This document shows positions 24,611 through 34,057 of a stretch of DNA of 64,000 bases, in pieces. Position numbers and translations under genes: made by a program. The notes under the pieces were generated by a model, which worked only from the letters and a program-made list of their open reading frames with translations, was not told the DNA's origin and did no database searches. Position 1 is the first letter of the stretch. Each line of letters begins with the position of its first letter. This DNA is from a bacterium CG_4_9_14_3_um_filter_65_15 (GTDB lineage: Bacteria; Krumholzibacteriota; Krumholzibacteriia; LZORAL124-64-63): contig PFVX01000014.1 in assembly GCA_002790835.1 (NCBI GenBank), positions 18,800 to 82,799 on the forward strand. Direction: 5' to 3'.

Positions 24611-25813
24611 CTAGATGTAGGCATTCTCCCCGTGCAGGGACTCGTCCAGGGTGCCTTCTTCCGCTTCGCTCGTACGCACGGTGGTGATCTTATTGATCAG
24701 CCACAGCATGAAGAAGGTGAAGACGAAGGCGTAGATCGACGAACCGACGATGGCCGCGAGCTGCTTGACGAAGAAGTCGCCCCCGCCATAGAACAACCCG
24801 TTGGCCCCGCTGATGTTGACGGTCGTGGTGCCCAGCAGGCCGAGCATGACGATGCCCAGGGCGCCACCCACGCCGTGCACGCCCCACACGTCCAGGGCGT
24901 CGTCCCAGCCCAGACGGTTCTTCAAGCCCACGGCGATGTAGCAGACTGCGCCGGCACAGATGCCGATGATCACGGCGCTCGAAGTCGTCACGTAACCCGC
25001 CCCCGGCGTGATGGTGGCCAGGCCGGCCACCGAGCCCGTGAGCAGCCCGACGAACGAGGGCTTCTTGTCGTTGATCCAGGAGATGATCAGCCAGGTAACC
25101 GCCGCGAACGAGGCCGCGATGTCCGTGTTGAGGAACGCCGCTGCGGTGATCGAGTCCACCTGCAGCTCGCTGCCCGCGTTGAAGCCGTACCACCCGAACC
25201 AGAGCAACCCGGTGCCCAGGGCCACCAGGGGGATGCTGTGGGGGGCGCTGTCGACGATGCTGCGCCGGCCCACGTACAACACCGAGGCCAGGGCGGCCAT
25301 ACCGGCGATGTTGTGGACGACGATACCTCCGGCGAAATCGAGCACGCCCCACTTGGCCAGCAGGCCGCCGCCCCAGATCATGTGCACGAAGGGGAAGTAG
25401 ACCAGCAGCAGCCACAGCACCAGGAAGATGAGGTAGGCGCTGAAGTGGACGCGGTTGGAAAACGCGCCGGTGATCAACGCCGGGGTGATGATGGCGAACA
25501 TCATCTGATAGGCGATGAACACGATCAGCGGAATCTGTCCGCCGGCGAAGGGCGTGTCGGGGGTCACCCCGCGCAGGAACGCCAGGTCCAGGTTGCCGAT
25601 GATGCCGCCCTCGCCGCCGCTGAAGCACAGGGAGTAGCCCACGGCGTACCACAGCACGGTGGTCACGCCCAGGGAGACGAAGCTCTGCATCATGATGGTC
25701 AGCACGTTCTTGCGCCCCACCAGGCCGCCGTAGAAGAACGCGAGGCCCGGCGTCATGAGCATGACCAAACTGGTGGCAAGCAGCATGAATCCGGTGTTGC
25801 CGGTATCGAACAT
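24611..25813 (-). CDS. amt: Ammonium transporter
   Basis: The 400-residue polytopic protein begins MFDTGNTGFMLL and carries family landmarks: FFYGGLVGRKN near residue 27, DFAGGIVVHN near 160, and WFGWYGFNAGSE, with the twin-His pore residues present (VVHN and VWGVHG). It exchanges ammonia/ammonium across the inner membrane as a trimer. An AAGGGG ribosome site precedes the start. No glnK gene is adjacent, which is unusual for amt. A two-component pair lies just upstream on the same strand but is separated by a terminator. Confidence 0.95.
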   Translation of the reverse strand: MFDTGNTGFMLLATSLVMLMTPGLAFFYGGLVGRKNVLTIMMQSFVSLGVTTVLWYAVGYSLCFSGGEGGIIGNLDLAFLRGVTPDTPFAGGQIPLIVFIAYQMMFAIITPALITGAFSNRVHFSAYLIFLVLWLLLVYFPFVHMIWGGGLLAKWGVLDFAGGIVVHNIAGMAALASVLYVGRRSIVDSAPHSIPLVALGTGLLWFGWYGFNAGSELQVDSITAAAFLNTDIAASFAAVTWLIISWINDKKPSFVGLLTGSVAGLATITPGAGYVTTSSAVIIGICAGAVCYIAVGLKNRLGWDDALDVWGVHGVGGALGIVMLGLLGTTTVNISGANGLFYGGGDFFVKQLAAIVGSSIYAFVFTFFMLWLINKITTVRTSEAEEGTLDESLHGENAYI

Positions 25814-25828
25814 GATTCACCCCTTTTG

Positions 25829-25846
25829 CCGCGTCCGGGGACGCGG
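25829..25846. promoter_or_regulatory. Perfect hairpin in the amt 5' leader
   Basis: CCGCGTCC and GGACGCGG are perfect complements separated by two bases, just before the amt ribosome site on the minus strand. It may be an operator, or a leader structure influencing amt translation. Confidence 0.4.
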
Positions 25847-25871
25847 ACTTGATTCGAGAAAATCTCTTATC

Positions 25872-25898
25872 AAAAATACCCTCCCACCGGCGGAGGGG
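25872..25898 (-). terminator. Terminator of the response regulator operon
   Basis: Read on the minus strand, CCCTCC pairs with GGAGGG across a short loop and is followed by TATTTTTG. It lies 47 bases past the stop of the response regulator gene and separates that operon from amt. Confidence 0.7.
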
Positions 25899-25944
25899 GG
25901 CAGGGGGAAATCCCTCAAATCGGGGTGCGGAAAACCTCAACGGG

Positions 25945-26595
25945 TCAATCGACGGAGGTCAGGCCTTCGCGGATGGCGAACTTGGTCAGCTCGGCCACGC
26001 TGTGCAGATCGAGCCGGTCCATGATGCGCTTGCGGTGGGATTCCACGGTCTTGACGCTGACGCACAGGCGGTCGGCGATCTCCTTTGTGGTGTCGCCCTC
26101 GGCGATGAGCTGGAGGATCTCGCGTTCGCGCGGGGTGAGGACCGCGCCGTCGCCTTCGGGCCGGCCTTCGGCCAGGCGGAGGTAGTCCTGCAGCACCGAG
26201 GCGTTGATGCTCTTGCTGAGGGTGATCTCCCCCCGCAACGCGGCGTCGATGGCGCCACGCAGCTCGGGAAATCCGCAATCCTTCAGCAGATAGGCCGAGG
26301 CGCCCGCGCGCAGCATGCCGGTGACGAAGCGGCGGTCGTCGTGCATCGAGAGAGCCACCACGCGCGGCGGATTCTCCCGTTCCATGAGCTTGCGGGTGGT
26401 GTCCACGCCGTTGAGACCGGGCATGGAGATGTCCACGACCACCAGGTCCACCGGCGTGCCGGCGCAGATTTCCAGGACCTCGAGTCCGCTGGCCGCTTCG
26501 GCCACCACTTCCAGGTCGTCGCGGGCGTCGAGCAACCGGCGCAGGCCGTCGCGGAAGATCTTGTGGTCGTCGGCCACCAGGATGCGCACGCTCAT
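25945..26595 (-). CDS. NarL/FixJ-type response regulator
   Basis: The 216-residue protein has an N-terminal receiver (acidic DDH, phosphoacceptor Asp in VVVDISMPG, Lys in AYLLKD) and a C-terminal LuxR-type helix-turn-helix (LTPREREILQLIAEG, TTKEIADRL). Its ATG overlaps the stop of the upstream kinase gene as ATGA, so the two form a pair. Targets are unknown; neighbouring amt and the DUF3857 genes are candidates by position only. Confidence 0.93.
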   Translation of the reverse strand: MSVRILVADDHKIFRDGLRRLLDARDDLEVVAEAASGLEVLEICAGTPVDLVVVDISMPGLNGVDTTRKLMERENPPRVVALSMHDDRRFVTGMLRAGASAYLLKDCGFPELRGAIDAALRGEITLSKSINASVLQDYLRLAEGRPEGDGAVLTPREREILQLIAEGDTTKEIADRLCVSVKTVESHRKRIMDRLDLHSVAELTKFAIREGLTSVD

Positions 26596-27341
26596 GATTG
26601 GTCCCCTTGCGGTCGGTCCAGAGGCAGGTCGAGCCGCACCCGGGTTCCCCGGCCCGGCTCGGTCTCCACATCCACGCCGCCGCCCAGCTGGCGCATGCGT
26701 TCGCGGATGCTGAACAGGCCAAAGGCCTCGGTGCGCAGATCGGCCTTTTCGGCGTCGAAACCGCAACCCCGGTCGGCCACCGCCAGTTCGAGGCCGTCCG
26801 GTCGCCAGGTGAGGGTCATGGTCGCGCTGTCGCAGCCGGCGTGGACAACCACGTTGCGCAGCAGCTCCTGGGCCGAGCGGAACACCATGATCTTCTGCTC
26901 GTCACGCAGATCGCGGGCCGAGCCGTTCACCCGGAAGGCCACCTGCAGGCCCTGCGTCGTTTCCATCCTCTCGGCCAGCCAGTCCAGGGCCTCTTCCAGC
27001 CCCAGCTCGAAGAGCACCGGCGGGCTGATGGTGCCGGTCAGGTCGCGCGTGTAGGTGATGGTCTGGTCCAGCAGCCGCAGCATCTCGCCGATTTCGGCGT
27101 TGGAGCCGGAAAAGATGGCGTTGCCGCGGAAGGTTTCCAGGCGGATCTTCATCACCGCCAGGGCCTGGCCCACGTGGTCGTGCAGGTCCTCGGCGATGGC
27201 GCGGCGCTCGCGGGCCTCGGTCAGGCCCAGCTGCAGGGCCAATTCGCTCAGACGGCGGCGTGTCTCGGCGTGGGCCGCGGTTTCCCGCGCCAAGGCCTCC
27301 CGGAGATCCGGTTCCCGCCGCTGCTCTCGTTGTTCCGTCAC
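26592..27341 (-). CDS. Soluble NarX-like (HisKA_3) sensor kinase
   Basis: A GTG start at 27341 gives 249 residues with no transmembrane segment. An N-terminal coiled coil leads into the HisKA_3 phosphoacceptor box (RRAIAEDLHDHVGQALA) and a HATPase domain with GCGFD and GRGTRVRLDLPL. There is no recognisable input domain, so the signal may come through a partner protein or the coiled coil itself. It partners the response regulator through an ATGA overlap. The frame is open further upstream, so the start is uncertain. Confidence 0.85.
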   Translation of the reverse strand: MTEQREQRREPDLREALARETAAHAETRRRLSELALQLGLTEARERRAIAEDLHDHVGQALAVMKIRLETFRGNAIFSGSNAEIGEMLRLLDQTITYTRDLTGTISPPVLFELGLEEALDWLAERMETTQGLQVAFRVNGSARDLRDEQKIMVFRSAQELLRNVVVHAGCDSATMTLTWRPDGLELAVADRGCGFDAEKADLRTEAFGLFSIRERMRQLGGGVDVETEPGRGTRVRLDLPLDRPQGDQS

Positions 27342-27500
27342 GAATGATACCCCGCATGGCGATGAAGGCTGATCCTGCGCCGAGGGATCATAACCGCCCC
27401 CGCCCCGCGGACCAACCCCCGCGTAGTATTTTTGCCCCTCCGGTGGTACTCTCGGACCATCCGTCATCTCGCCTTCATCTCCGAAATAGGAGTGCCTGCC

Positions 27501-29558
27501 GTGCGCCAAGTCCTGAATATCTTCGTGCTGCTGAGCGTCCTGGTTTGGGCTGTTGCCGCCCAATCGGCCCCCGACCTTCCTCCGGGCGACAAGCCGGCGC
27601 CCACGCCCCTGTCGCGGATCGCCGACGTCGGCACGGCCGACGACCGCGACGGGGCCGACATGGTGGTCGTGCTGGACAAGGCCGTCAACAAGGTCAAGCC
27701 CAGCGGGGTGACCGACGTGAGCCACTACCGCCTGCTGAAGGTGCTGACCGAGGCCGGTTGCCGCGACCAGTCGGTGCTGAACTGGCACTACGATCCCCAG
27801 AGCAGCCACGTCGAGGTGCGCAAGGTCACCATCATCCGCGACGGCGAGTATCTGCCGGTGGATGTCGGCCCTCTGCACGACCTGCCCGCGCCCCAGTCGG
27901 CCATCTACTGGAACGACCGGGTCAAGACCCTGCAGCTGCCCCGGTTGCGGGTGGGCGACGGCATCGAGATCATCACCACGCGCAAGGGGTTCACCTACGC
28001 GCTGCTGGACGCAAAGCAGGGTGGCACGAAATCCTGCGGCGGCGGCCAGCCGGCCTACCAGGACACCGAGGAAGAGGATGCCCGCTACATCCCGCCCATG
28101 CCCGGCGAGTACTTCGACATCGTCATTTTCCCGGAAAACGACCCCGTGCTGGAGAAGCGCTACGAGCTGCAGCTGCCGCCGAACAAGAAGCTGCAGTCGC
28201 AGATCTACAACGGCGCCCTTTTTGCATCGACCAGCTTCGACGACGATCGCAACACCTACACCTGGTGGGCCCTGGACCTGCCCGCACGGACCCACGAACC
28301 CCACCAGCCCGATGCCGGCGATTTTGCGGCCAAGGTGGTCATGACCACCGTCGGCAGCTGGGAGGCCAAGAGCCGCTGGTTCTTCGACGTGAACCGCGAC
28401 CAGTTCCAGGTCACCCCCGAGATCAAGGCCAAGGTGCAGGAGATCCTGGCGGCCGGCGGGCTGGAAAACGCCTCGGACGAGGCCAAAGCCCGCGCCCTGG
28501 TGCACTGGGTGGCGCAGAACATCCGCTACTCGGGCCAGACCATGGGCGAAGGCGAGGGATTCACGCTGCATCCGGGGAACATGATCTTCGAGCAGCGTAG
28601 CGGCGTGTGCAAGGACATCGCCGGCATGCTGATCACCATGATGCGCGGCGCCGGGCTCGACTCGTACGCCGCCATGACCATGGCCGGCAGTCGCATCGAC
28701 CAGGTGCCCGCCGACCAGTTCAACCACTGCGTCACCGCCCTGCGCCTGCCCGACGGCAGCTTCCGCATGTACGACCCCACCTGGGTGCCGTACAACAACG
28801 ACATCTGGTCGCGCCTGGAGACCGAGCAGCAGTTCCTGGTGGGCAGCCCCGAAGGCACCGACCTGAACACCATCGCCTTCAGCTCGGCGGCCGAATCGCC
28901 CCTGAAGGCCGTGCACCAAGCCGGCCTCGACGGCGACGGCACCCTGAGCGGCACCCTGCGGCTGGACGGCACCGGGGCCATGGACAGCCGACTGCGCCGT
29001 CTCGTCAACGGTTCGCGCCGGGCCGAACTGGCCGATCGCTGCGCGCGCCTGCTGTCGGCGGCCAGCGATCGGGTGGTGATCGACAAGGTGACCAACCGCG
29101 ATCCCGCCGATTTCACGGGCGACATGTGGCTGGAGATCACCTATCACATGCCCGGCTTCGCCGCGCCGTCCTCCGGGGCGCTGAATTTCGCCAGCCCCCT
29201 CGGCCAGGTCATGCTGCACGAGCCCAACCTGCTGGGCACCGCCAACGAGACATGGGACAAGGATCGCGAAACCGACATGCTGCTGTGGTACACCCGGCAG
29301 ATCGACGGCAACGAAACCATCAAACTGCCGCGCGGGTTCGCTCTGGATGACGAGGCCGACGCCGTGGACGTCGATGAGACCTACGCCGGCTTCACCGGCG
29401 AGGCCGGCCTCGACGGCCGCACCCTGACGGTCACCTCGCGCTGCGAGGTCCGCCGCCGCCAGATCCCGCCCGACGGCTACCCGGGCTTCCGCGAGGCCAT
29501 GACCTCGGCCAAGGAATTCTGCAACCGCGTCTACCGCCTGAGCAAGGAGGGCAAATAA
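27501..29558 (+). CDS. Secreted DUF3857/transglutaminase-like protein
   Basis: A GTG start at 27501 is favoured by AGGAG eight bases upstream. The 685-residue protein has a signal peptide, a DUF3857-type beta domain (residues about 50-290) and a transglutaminase-like core with a complete triad: Cys in RSGVCKDIAGML, His in QFNHCVTAL and Asp in YDPTWVPYN. A beta-rich C-terminal domain follows. Bacterial members are thought to act as proteases or peptide cross-linkers of the envelope; the substrate is unknown. It overlaps the next gene by one base. Confidence 0.8.
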   Translation: MRQVLNIFVLLSVLVWAVAAQSAPDLPPGDKPAPTPLSRIADVGTADDRDGADMVVVLDKAVNKVKPSGVTDVSHYRLLKVLTEAGCRDQSVLNWHYDPQSSHVEVRKVTIIRDGEYLPVDVGPLHDLPAPQSAIYWNDRVKTLQLPRLRVGDGIEIITTRKGFTYALLDAKQGGTKSCGGGQPAYQDTEEEDARYIPPMPGEYFDIVIFPENDPVLEKRYELQLPPNKKLQSQIYNGALFASTSFDDDRNTYTWWALDLPARTHEPHQPDAGDFAAKVVMTTVGSWEAKSRWFFDVNRDQFQVTPEIKAKVQEILAAGGLENASDEAKARALVHWVAQNIRYSGQTMGEGEGFTLHPGNMIFEQRSGVCKDIAGMLITMMRGAGLDSYAAMTMAGSRIDQVPADQFNHCVTALRLPDGSFRMYDPTWVPYNNDIWSRLETEQQFLVGSPEGTDLNTIAFSSAAESPLKAVHQAGLDGDGTLSGTLRLDGTGAMDSRLRRLVNGSRRAELADRCARLLSAASDRVVIDKVTNRDPADFTGDMWLEITYHMPGFAAPSSGALNFASPLGQVMLHEPNLLGTANETWDKDRETDMLLWYTRQIDGNETIKLPRGFALDDEADAVDVDETYAGFTGEAGLDGRTLTVTSRCEVRRRQIPPDGYPGFREAMTSAKEFCNRVYRLSKEGK

Positions 29559-31477
29559 TGAAGACCCTGAAATGGCTTGCCCTCGCCGCCCTCCTGCTGA
29601 TCGCCACCGCCGCCTCGGCCGCGAACATGGGCACTTCCGCCGGATTCGACCTCGACGCCCTGCTGGCCACCGCCCGCTCGACCTACGGCCTGGACACCCA
29701 GGACGCGGTGGTGCTGCTGGAGGACCGGGAGGTCATTCAGGGCGCAAACGGCGACATCACCACCATCGTGCATCGCGTGGTGTGGATCGGCTCGGCCGTA
29801 GCCATCCGCTCCTACGCCGACCTGCGCGTGCCCTGGAACCAGGCAGGTTCGCAACTGGAGGTGGAAGTGCTGCGCACCTGGCGCGATGGCCGCTGGTGGC
29901 CGGACGCTGGGCAGATCAGCGAGACCGCCGTGGTGGAGACGCTGCCCTACGCCGTGTCCCACGCCGACGATTACACCCCGCTTCGCGAGACCATGCTGCT
30001 GCACGACGGCATCGAACTGCCCTGCGTCGTGGAGACGCGCTACATCATCACCCGACAGAACGCACCGGCCGCATCGGGCGTGTTCGTGTTTCCCCAGCGG
30101 GATCCCACGGTGCGGGCGCGGCTGTCGGTGACCGTTCCCGACGACAGGACCTGGCACGCCGAGACTCTCCCCGGCGCTCCCCGGCCCACGGTGAACACCT
30201 CCGCCGGCGCGCACACGACCGTGTGGGACATGCAGTCGCCGGGCCAGCTGGGGCTGCCGGTCACCGCCCAGCCCGAGGCCACCGAACCCGCCGTCGTCTA
30301 TTCCACCTGGCAGGACTGGGAAACGCTGGGCGCGGTCTTTACCGCGGCCTTCGACGCGGCCGCCCACATCGGGCCGGCGCTGACCGATTCGGTGACCGCA
30401 CGAACCGAGCATTTGGCCGACCCGGTCGAGAAGGTCCAGGCCGTGCTGGATTTCGTCGCGGAATCCACCCGGAACATCCACAGCGACTGGCGCCTGTGGG
30501 ACGTGCCGCGGTCCGCCGACCGCACCTGGGAGACCGCCTACGGAAACGGATGGGATCGGCTGGCGCTGGCCGCCGGCGCCCTGCGGGCCCTGGCCGTTGT
30601 TCCCACCGAATCCGGCGCGGCTTCGCTGAGCGCCAACCCGGTGTTCCTGGGCGAAGGCATGGCGGCCGTGGCGCCCACGGTGCCCCGTCTCGATCCCAGC
30701 TGGGAACCGGCCCTGAACATCATGGTGGGCGACGGGGAATTCCTGGTGTGGACCCCCAACGGATCGCTTCACGGCGTCACGTATATGATGGGTCGGCCCA
30801 CCTTCGTGCCGTCCCTCGGCCAGCCCGAATTCATGACGTCCTCGGGCGTCGACAATCTGGTTTCGGCCGACCTGAAGCTCACCCCCACGGTGGACGAGGG
30901 CTGGTCGTGGAGCGGGACCCTGACCGCCCAGGGCGATTTCAGCCCCCACGGCGCAATCTTCGCGGGCAAGACCCTGAACGAGGCCGCCAAAGACATGCTG
31001 GGCGAGATGTTGCCCGACGCCGACCTGGACGCCTGCACCCCGCGCACATTCGTTCCCCTGGGCGTGAGCGTGGCGTGTAAGGGCACCCTGGCCGGTCCCG
31101 AGGAGCAGAAGAACGGGACAGTCCGGCTGACGGTGGGCGATCCGGGCGACGGCGTGCTCGGACACCGGCCCCACGACATCCACCTTTACGAAAGCGAGCG
31201 CAGTTCGGCGATCATGCTGCCGGCCATGGCCCAGGACATCACGGTGCGGCTGCCTCTGGACGGGTTCACGGTGGTGCGCCTGCCTGCGACGGTGATCGTG
31301 AACAACGCCGCCGGTCACTGCACCGTCTCGGCCAAGGTCGCGGACGGTTGGCTGGTTTACCGGCGCTCGGTGAGCCTGACCGGCGCGGGCACTTGGCCCG
31401 AATTGCGTGCCGTGCTGCTGGAAGCCGGTGAGGGTCGCAATCGCGACATCGTGTTGAAGGCCGGAGGCGATTCATGA
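29558..31477 (+). CDS. DUF3857-like secreted protein lacking the transglutaminase triad
   Basis: The 639-residue protein has a signal peptide ending ASA and the same overall plan as its upstream neighbour: a DUF3857-like N-terminal half (VVLLEDREVI, VHRVVWIGS) and a region aligning with the transglutaminase core (EKVQAVLDFVAESTRNIHSDW) followed by a beta-rich tail. The catalytic Cys and His are not found at the expected places, so it is probably a non-catalytic partner. Its ATG shares a base with the preceding TAA, and its end overlaps the amidase gene, so all three are co-translated. Confidence 0.65.
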   Translation: MKTLKWLALAALLLIATAASAANMGTSAGFDLDALLATARSTYGLDTQDAVVLLEDREVIQGANGDITTIVHRVVWIGSAVAIRSYADLRVPWNQAGSQLEVEVLRTWRDGRWWPDAGQISETAVVETLPYAVSHADDYTPLRETMLLHDGIELPCVVETRYIITRQNAPAASGVFVFPQRDPTVRARLSVTVPDDRTWHAETLPGAPRPTVNTSAGAHTTVWDMQSPGQLGLPVTAQPEATEPAVVYSTWQDWETLGAVFTAAFDAAAHIGPALTDSVTARTEHLADPVEKVQAVLDFVAESTRNIHSDWRLWDVPRSADRTWETAYGNGWDRLALAAGALRALAVVPTESGAASLSANPVFLGEGMAAVAPTVPRLDPSWEPALNIMVGDGEFLVWTPNGSLHGVTYMMGRPTFVPSLGQPEFMTSSGVDNLVSADLKLTPTVDEGWSWSGTLTAQGDFSPHGAIFAGKTLNEAAKDMLGEMLPDADLDACTPRTFVPLGVSVACKGTLAGPEEQKNGTVRLTVGDPGDGVLGHRPHDIHLYESERSSAIMLPAMAQDITVRLPLDGFTVVRLPATVIVNNAAGHCTVSAKVADGWLVYRRSVSLTGAGTWPELRAVLLEAGEGRNRDIVLKAGGDS

Positions 31478-33165
31478 AGCGCACAATGAAATATCCTGGC
31501 GCGATCTGCGCGCTGATCATCCTGACCGCTTTTGCGGGCTGCCAGAAGATCACCAGCGATCAGCCCCTGAACGACCGCACCGTGGCCACGGCCCAGGCGG
31601 TGGCGGGGCTGGACATGACCGCCGCCGAGCGCGCGATGATGCAGGACGAGCTGGCCTCGGCGCGCGACGCGTACCGGGGTCTTCGCCGGCTGCATCTGGC
31701 CAACGGAGAGCGCCCGGCGCTGGTGTTCGATCCGCTCATGGTGGCGCCCGACCTTAAAGTGGGCGCGGGCATGCCGGGCCTGGAGCCGCAGTGGTCGCCG
31801 GCGCCGGTGTTGTCGCGCCCGGACGACCTCGACAATCTTGCTTTCTATACCGTGGGCCAGCTCGGCACCCTGATCCGCACGCGGCAGGTTAGCTGCGAGG
31901 AACTGACGCGCCTGTGCCTGGACCGGCTGCGCCGCTTCGACCCCCATCTGCACTGCGTGGTCACGCTGACCGAGGAGCACGCCCTGGACCGGGCCCGCGA
32001 GCTGGATGCGATGCTGGATCGCGGCGAGTACCTGGGTCCGCTGCACGGCATCCCGTACGGGGCGAAGGATCTGCTGGCTGTGCGCGGTAACCGGACCACC
32101 TGGGGCGCGGAGCCGTACCGCGACCAGATGATCGACGAAGATGCCGCCGTGATCCGCAAGCTCGACGAGGCGGGCGCCGTGCTGGTGGCCAAGCTCACCC
32201 TGGGCGCCTTGGCCATGGGCGACGTGTGGTTCGGCGGCAAGACGCGCAACCCGTGGAACCCCGATCAGGGCAGCAGCGGCTCGTCGGCCGGGCCGGCGTC
32301 TGCGGTGTCGGCGGGTCTGGTGCCGTTCGCCATCGGGACCGAGACCTGGGGCTCGATCGTCTCGCCCTGCACCCGCTGCGGCGTGACGGGCCTGCGGCCC
32401 ACGTTCGGGCGCGTGAGCAAGACCGGCGCCATGGCCCTGAGCTGGACCATGGACAAGATCGGCCCCATCGCGCGCACGGTGGAGGACTGCGCCCTGGTCT
32501 TCGACGCCATTCGCGGCCCTGATCCCACCGATCCCTCGGCGGTGGACATGCCGTTTCCCTACGACCCGTTCCGCGACGTGCGGAAGCTGCGCGTGGGCTA
32601 TCTGAAATCGGAGTTCGACCTGGACTATCCGTGGCACGACCTGCACGCCCAGGCCCTAGACGACCTGCGCGAGGCCGGGTTCGAGCTGATCCCCATCGTG
32701 CTGCCGGATTCGGCGGCCCTGGGTTGCAACGTGTACGACCTCGCGATCATCTTGTCGGCCGAAGCGGGCGCGGCGTTCCAGGATCTGGTGCTGTCGAACC
32801 GCGACGACGAGCTGGTCGCCCAGGACGCGGACGCCTGGCCCAACATCTTCCGCGCGGCGCAGTTCATCCCCGCGGTGGAATACGTCCAGGCCTTGCGCGC
32901 CCGCGTGCGCCTCATGCGACTGATGGACGATCTGTTCCGCAAGGTGGACGTGTATGTGACGCCGTCGTGGCAGGGCGCCAACCTGCTGATCACCAACCTG
33001 ACGGGCCAACCGCAGGTGGTAGTGCCGTGTGGGTTCAAGACCGAGAACTCGCCCCATTCGATCAGCTTCGTGGGCGGCCTGTACAACGAGGCCACGGTGC
33101 TGGAAGTGGCGCGGGCGTACCAGATGGCGACGGGGTGGGAGAGGGAGCATCCGGAGGGGTTTTGA
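31474..33165 (+). CDS. Amidase-signature lipoprotein
   Basis: The 563-residue protein has a lipoprotein signal ending FAGC. From about residue 130 it is an amidase-signature enzyme with the Ser-cisSer-Lys triad: Lys in YGAKDLL, and the two serines in the motif QGSSGSSAGPASAV. The N-terminal 100 residues are unrelated and partly helical. It hydrolyses an amide of unknown identity outside the cytoplasm. It overlaps the DUF3857-like gene by four bases. It may act on peptide or amino-acid amides released by the transglutaminase-like protein (inference). Confidence 0.85.
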   Translation: MKRTMKYPGAICALIILTAFAGCQKITSDQPLNDRTVATAQAVAGLDMTAAERAMMQDELASARDAYRGLRRLHLANGERPALVFDPLMVAPDLKVGAGMPGLEPQWSPAPVLSRPDDLDNLAFYTVGQLGTLIRTRQVSCEELTRLCLDRLRRFDPHLHCVVTLTEEHALDRARELDAMLDRGEYLGPLHGIPYGAKDLLAVRGNRTTWGAEPYRDQMIDEDAAVIRKLDEAGAVLVAKLTLGALAMGDVWFGGKTRNPWNPDQGSSGSSAGPASAVSAGLVPFAIGTETWGSIVSPCTRCGVTGLRPTFGRVSKTGAMALSWTMDKIGPIARTVEDCALVFDAIRGPDPTDPSAVDMPFPYDPFRDVRKLRVGYLKSEFDLDYPWHDLHAQALDDLREAGFELIPIVLPDSAALGCNVYDLAIILSAEAGAAFQDLVLSNRDDELVAQDADAWPNIFRAAQFIPAVEYVQALRARVRLMRLMDDLFRKVDVYVTPSWQGANLLITNLTGQPQVVVPCGFKTENSPHSISFVGGLYNEATVLEVARAYQMATGWEREHPEGF

Positions 33166-33177
33166 GGGGGAACATTT

Positions 33178-33612
33178 TTGATTTCCCGTGGTCTTGCGGC
33201 AATGCCGCCGTCCCAGTTCGACCGCAAGGTGGTGCAACCGCCGGCCGTCCCGGCCGAGAACGCGCCGGTCCTGGGCCAGACCATCCAGGTCTGGCTGGAC
33301 AATCACGACTGGGATTTCCAGCCGTGGGTCATGGGTTTCCGGGATCGCATCTGGCTGAGCTGGCGCGTGCCCTCCGACTACAAGCAAGGGATCCTGAGCG
33401 GAACCACCGAGCTGTCGGTCACGGTCGCACGCGACGGGTCGCTGACCGCCTGCGAGGTGACCGGCAAATCGGGGACCGCCGCACTCGACCTCTCCAGCCT
33501 CGCGGCCGTGAAAGCCGCCGCTCCCTTCGCCGCCCTTCCCGCAAACTTTCCCGGCAACGACCTGATCCTGACCGTGCGCCTGGACTATCCCCGGCTCGCG
33601 CGAACCCCATGA
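33178..33612 (+). CDS. TonB C-terminal-like fragment without membrane anchor
   Basis: A TTG start at 33178 has GAGGGGG seven bases upstream. The 144-residue product ends in a TonB/TolA C-terminal-like fold (SVTVARDGSLTACEV, then PFAALPANFPGNDLILTV). There is no signal peptide or transmembrane segment, both of which such proteins need. It is therefore probably the remaining 3' part of a longer secreted protein, fused by chance to a start site. The adjoining sequence is another gene remnant, which supports decay. Confidence 0.5.
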   Translation: MISRGLAAMPPSQFDRKVVQPPAVPAENAPVLGQTIQVWLDNHDWDFQPWVMGFRDRIWLSWRVPSDYKQGILSGTTELSVTVARDGSLTACEVTGKSGTAALDLSSLAAVKAAAPFAALPANFPGNDLILTVRLDYPRLARTP

Positions 33613-33810
33613 ACCGGGATCCGCAGCCCGATCGCCCTGCCCGGCGTGTCGGGCGCCACGGCGGGGCTGATCCTGCTGCTGCAGCCCGTGCTGGCCACGG
33701 TGTGGGGGCGGCTTGCCTTCGCCGAAACCCTCGACCCCGTCCAGATGCTCGCCGCCGCGCTCACCCTGGGCGCGATCTACCTGGGGACCGCGGGATCGCG
33801 GGGGAAATGA
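33613..33810 (+). pseudogene. Remnant of an EamA/DMT-family transporter (C-terminus)
   Basis: Starting right after the previous stop, an open frame without a start codon encodes a typical EamA end: ATAGLILLLQPVLATVWG, then LAAALTLGAIYLG, stopping at 33808-33810. The two hydrophobic helices and the QPVLA turn are characteristic of drug/metabolite transporters. Roughly the first three quarters of such a gene are missing. The next 247 bases, up to 34057, hold nothing recognisable. Confidence 0.7.
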
Positions 33811-34057
33811 CGCCTGTGACCGAACAAACGCCACTTCTCGGTGTCGACGATTCCGGGAATGATCAAGTTGTCATTTGAGGGGTTGAGACAATGCGCGGAA
33901 CGTTATGCTGTTTTGTGATTATTCATCGAAACCATTATGGAGCGGCTGGGGGCTTGCCGCCACCCGAATCCTTTCCTTACCTGAAGAGGATAGGCTTCCA
34001 ATTGGAGATCACGGGGAAGTGGGAATCCGGCTTCCCCTGAACGAACGAGGGTTGACC

